From an uncultured Collinsella sp. (GTDB lineage Bacteria; Actinomycetota; Coriobacteriia; Coriobacteriales; Coriobacteriaceae): a stretch of 5,889 bases of DNA. The translations under genes and the position numbers were made by a program. How positions within the stretch are numbered: the stretch's first letter is position 1; the number at the start of each line of letters is the position of its first letter. The notes under the pieces were generated by a model that did no database searches, was not told where the DNA came from, and saw only the letters and a list, made by a program, of their open reading frames with translations. Below, piece after piece: positions 3,744 to 5,889 of the stretch. The stretch covers positions 1 to 5,889 of the forward strand of contig CABUUE010000099.1 in the NCBI GenBank assembly GCA_902494685.1, given 5' to 3'.

Positions 3744-5889
3744 TTACTGGCCCGTAGAGGGGTCGGGCGTGGGCGTAGGATCGGGGGTAGGCGTAGGATC
3801 GGGTGTGGGCGTGGGAGTAGGGGTGGGGGTAGGAGAGCCGCCCTCGCCGCCGCTACCGTCGCCGCCGCCGGTCGTACCGTCTCCGCCGGTGGTACCGTTG
3901 CCGCCGGTCGTATCGCCACCCGTGGTCTCGGTCGTCGTGGTGGTAGTCGTCGTGGTGGTTGCTCCCTCGTCTTTGTCGTCTTTGTCGTCTTTGTCCTCCG
4001 ACTTCTTGGCGTTGCTAGTGCCGTAGAACTTCCAGACGCTATTGTTCTTGTACGTGGGAGCCGTTCCGGTCTGGAATTCCTCGCGCTCGGTGCCCGCAAG
4101 AACGGTGTTCATGAACTTCTTAAAGACGGGCAGGTTGGTGCTGTCGCCCAGCAGGTCCGAACCGTACTTTTGGATGGGAATCTCGCCTGCGGAATAACCG
4201 GTCCACAGGGCGCATGTCAGTTGCGGCGTGAAGCCGCAGAACCACAGGTTGGTGGTGTTGTCAGTGGTGCCCGTCTTGCCGGCATAGGGCTGGTTGACGT
4301 TCAGCGCGCCGGCGGCACCCGTGCCGCTGCCCTGCATGACGCCGGATAGAACATCGGTAACCGCGGCAGCCTCGCCTTCGGTGAGCACCTGCGTGGGATT
4401 GTCGGTGTGCTGGTACAGAACCGAGCCGGTACGCGAGTCGATCTCGGTAATGGCGATGGGCTGACGGTAGTAGCCACCGTTGGCAAACGTTGCGTAGGCA
4501 GATGCCATCTCGAGCGGTGAGATGGACCCGGTGCCGAGCGTCATGACGGGAACGTCCTCGATATTGTCCTTGGCGGGATCGATGCCAAGCTTTTTGACGA
4601 GCGATATGATCTTGTCATTGCCGATGGCTTCGGCCACCTGAATGTAGCCGGTGTTGGATGAGTATGCCGTTGCCTGCTTAAGCGTGATGTTGCCATAGCT
4701 CTGGTTGCCGTAGTTTTGCACCTCGGTCGTGGTGCCCTTGGCCTTGAGCGGCGAGTTGCAGTTGAGGGTGACGTTGGGGTTCATACCGTTTTGGATGGCA
4801 GTTGCCAGCGTAAAGGCCTTAAACGTGGAGCCCACGGGGCGCTTTGCCGTAGCGTGGTTCACGTGATTCTCGTCGGCGTTGTAGTCGTAGCCGCCTACCA
4901 TGCACTTGATGTAGCCGGTCTTGGGGTCAACGACGACCATGCCCATGTCCAGGCCGTCGAGCGAAAGCGTGTCGAGCTGCGAGCGCACAGCCTCCTCGGC
5001 CACCTGCTGCATGGTGGGGTCGATGGTGGTCTTGACGGTCAGACCGCCCTTAAAGAGCACGTCGGTGGAGAACTCCTGCTCAAGCAACTGCTTAACGTAG
5101 GAGACAAAGTAGGGCTGAGAGTACACATCGACGCCACTGCCCGAAATCTCGGTCACGTTAAGCGTGATGGGCTCAGCCTGTGCGGCATCGTGCTCTTCCT
5201 GCGTGATGTGGCCCAGACGCAGCATGTTGTCCAGAACCTTATTGCGGCGGGACAGCGCCAAGTCGGGATTAACCGTGGGGTCGTACTGCGAGGGCGAGTT
5301 GGGAAGGCCGATGAGCAGCGCGGCCTCGCTCAGGGTGAGGTCGGCGGCGGTTTTGGACAGATAGGTCTCGGCGGCGGCCTCGATGCCATATGCTCTATGG
5401 CCGTAGTAGATGGTGTTGAGGTACATCATGAGGATCTCGTCTTTGGAGTACATATCCTCCATCTTGATGGCGATATAGGCCTCGCGCACCTTACGCTCGA
5501 TGGTCGAGTCGAATTGTTCCTCCTGCAAGATGGTGTTGCGAACCAGCTGCTGGGTGATGGTCGATGCGCCCTCGTGGCCACCGGTGAGGGTTGCCACCGA
5601 TGCGCGTGCAATGCCCCAGAGGTCGATGCCGCCATGCTCGTAGAAGCGCTCGTCCTCAACGTCGACAGTGCCCTGCAGCACGTACGGGGACACCTGGTCC
5701 TTGGTAATGGACTTGCGGTTTTGCGTGTAGAAGCTCGCAATGGTATTGCCGTTGCAGTCGACGATGTCGGTGGGCTCACTTACCAGGTAAGCATTGGCGT
5801 CGGTGTAGTCGGGCAGATCGGACAGCCAGCGGTTGACGTTGCCGATCATGCCGATGCCAAACGCTACGCCCGCGATAAGCAGAAAGCCC
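3744..5889 (-). CDS. Bifunctional class A penicillin-binding protein (transglycosylase/transpeptidase), N-terminus outside window
   Basis: This enzyme polymerises lipid II into glycan strands and crosslinks their peptides on the outer face of the membrane. The frame runs off the right edge. Residues before the ATG at 5849 (GFLLIAGVAFGIG) are part of a membrane anchor, so that ATG is internal; numbering here counts it as 1. The GT51 domain (about 30-230) shows EDERFYEHGGID (catalytic E65), ASTITQQLVRN (95-105), RKVREAYIAIKME (119-131), EILMMYLNTIYYG (138-150) and LSEAALLIGLPNSP (173-186). The transpeptidase domain (about 300-585) shows STFK (catalytic S341, K344), SSN (397-399) and KTGT (525-528). 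Both domains look intact. After about 611 comes a low-complexity tail: DKD repeats, ten consecutive Thr, Gly/Thr blocks, then PTPTPDP repeats. Five cysteines lie in the extracytoplasmic part (C32, C316, C364, C538, C546). It is PBP1a/PonA-like, but the exact orthologue is not assigned. Confidence 0.94.
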   Translation of the reverse strand, partial: GFLLIAGVAFGIGMIGNVNRWLSDLPDYTDANAYLVSEPTDIVDCNGNTIASFYTQNRKSITKDQVSPYVLQGTVDVEDERFYEHGGIDLWGIARASVATLTGGHEGASTITQQLVRNTILQEEQFDSTIERKVREAYIAIKMEDMYSKDEILMMYLNTIYYGHRAYGIEAAAETYLSKTAADLTLSEAALLIGLPNSPSQYDPTVNPDLALSRRNKVLDNMLRLGHITQEEHDAAQAEPITLNVTEISGSGVDVYSQPYFVSYVKQLLEQEFSTDVLFKGGLTVKTTIDPTMQQVAEEAVRSQLDTLSLDGLDMGMVVVDPKTGYIKCMVGGYDYNADENHVNHATAKRPVGSTFKAFTLATAIQNGMNPNVTLNCNSPLKAKGTTTEVQNYGNQSYGNITLKQATAYSSNTGYIQVAEAIGNDKIISLVKKLGIDPAKDNIEDVPVMTLGTGSISPLEMASAYATFANGGYYRQPIAITEIDSRTGSVLYQHTDNPTQVLTEGEAAAVTDVLSGVMQGSGTGAAGALNVNQPYAGKTGTTDNTTNLWFCGFTPQLTCALWTGYSAGEIPIQKYGSDLLGDSTNLPVFKKFMNTVLAGTEREEFQTGTAPTYKNNSVWKFYGTSNAKKSEDKDDKDDKDEGATTTTTTTTTTETTGGDTTGGNGTTGGDGTTGGGDGSGGEGGSPTPTPTPTPTPDPTPTPDPTPTPDPSTGQ
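3760..3813 (-). repeat. Three imperfect 18-bp tandem units encoding TPTPDP-type repeats
   Basis: Units at 3760-3777, 3778-3795 and 3796-3813 share the pattern GGRTCGGGNGTRGGCGTR on the plus strand. They encode the Pro/Thr/Asp repeats at the extreme C-terminus of the penicillin-binding protein. Related GT-rich sequence (PT dipeptides) continues to about 3835. The units are multiples of three, so gain or loss would keep the frame. Confidence 0.75.
3969..3995 (-). repeat. Three perfect 9-bp tandem repeats encoding DKD
   Basis: GTCTTTGTC occurs three times head to tail on the plus strand. On the coding strand it gives DKDDKDDKD at the start of the penicillin-binding protein tail. Perfect identity at the DNA level suggests recent expansion by slippage. 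Copy-number change would alter tail length without a frameshift. Confidence 0.8.

Noticed and set aside
3760..3835. CRISPR-like or intergenic tandem repeat
   Set aside because: The repeats are short, contiguous, in frame within a coding region, and encode a plausible Pro/Thr protein tail. There are no spacers.
3607..4349. Plus-strand frames (139 and 214 codons) rich in Val/Gly or Arg/Gly
   Set aside because: They are the complement of the repetitive tail of the penicillin-binding protein. The repeats remove stop codons and give false glycine/valine-repeat proteins.
5847..5849. ATG as the start of the penicillin-binding protein
   Set aside because: The frame continues upstream to the window edge through a hydrophobic stretch that forms the membrane anchor, which this family needs. 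The true start must lie beyond 5889.

Overview
The window looks like chromosomal DNA from a GC-rich Gram-positive actinobacterium. The class Coriobacteriia, perhaps Collinsella or a relative, fits best. This is an inference from the alanine/lysine/glutamate-tailed L17, the Gram-positive order rpoA-rplQ-truA, a class A penicillin-binding protein with a Thr/Gly/Pro-rich extracellular tail, and general codon use. No marker gene in the window fixes the genus.

Layout. Positions 1-341 hold the 3' end of rpoA (linker and C-terminal domain of the RNA polymerase alpha subunit). It is followed after 30 bp by rplQ (ribosomal protein L17), the end of a ribosomal-protein/RNA-polymerase operon, which closes with a strong hairpin terminator at 866-896. 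truA (tRNA pseudouridine synthase) follows at once. A plausible promoter, TAGACA-N16-TATATT, overlaps the rplQ stop codon and would start transcription inside the 5' arm of the rplQ terminator. After a 161-bp gap lies a TTG-initiated, cysteine-rich protein resembling a family 2 glycosyltransferase (1918-2958). A 132-bp AT-richer region with three palindromic elements then leads to argR (3091-3528), the arginine-responsive repressor, with its own terminator at 3580-3608.

On the minus strand, converging on argR, is a bifunctional class A penicillin-binding protein that runs off the right edge. All transglycosylase and transpeptidase motifs are present, and it ends in a repetitive low-complexity tail of about 90 residues. 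Its terminator (3688-3719 plus a T-rich tail) sits back to back with that of argR.

How the genes relate. The left half is core information processing (transcription, translation, tRNA modification). The right half joins a metabolic regulator to a cell-wall synthase. The glycosyltransferase-like gene is the only one of uncertain role. I see no mobile element, CRISPR array, tRNA, rRNA or phage gene, and no evidence for a new multi-gene system. The points most worth a second look are the promoter/terminator overlap before truA, the paired TTTCGAAAT sites before argR, the altered DXD motif and cysteine clusters of the glycosyltransferase-like protein, and the repeat-built tail of the penicillin-binding protein.
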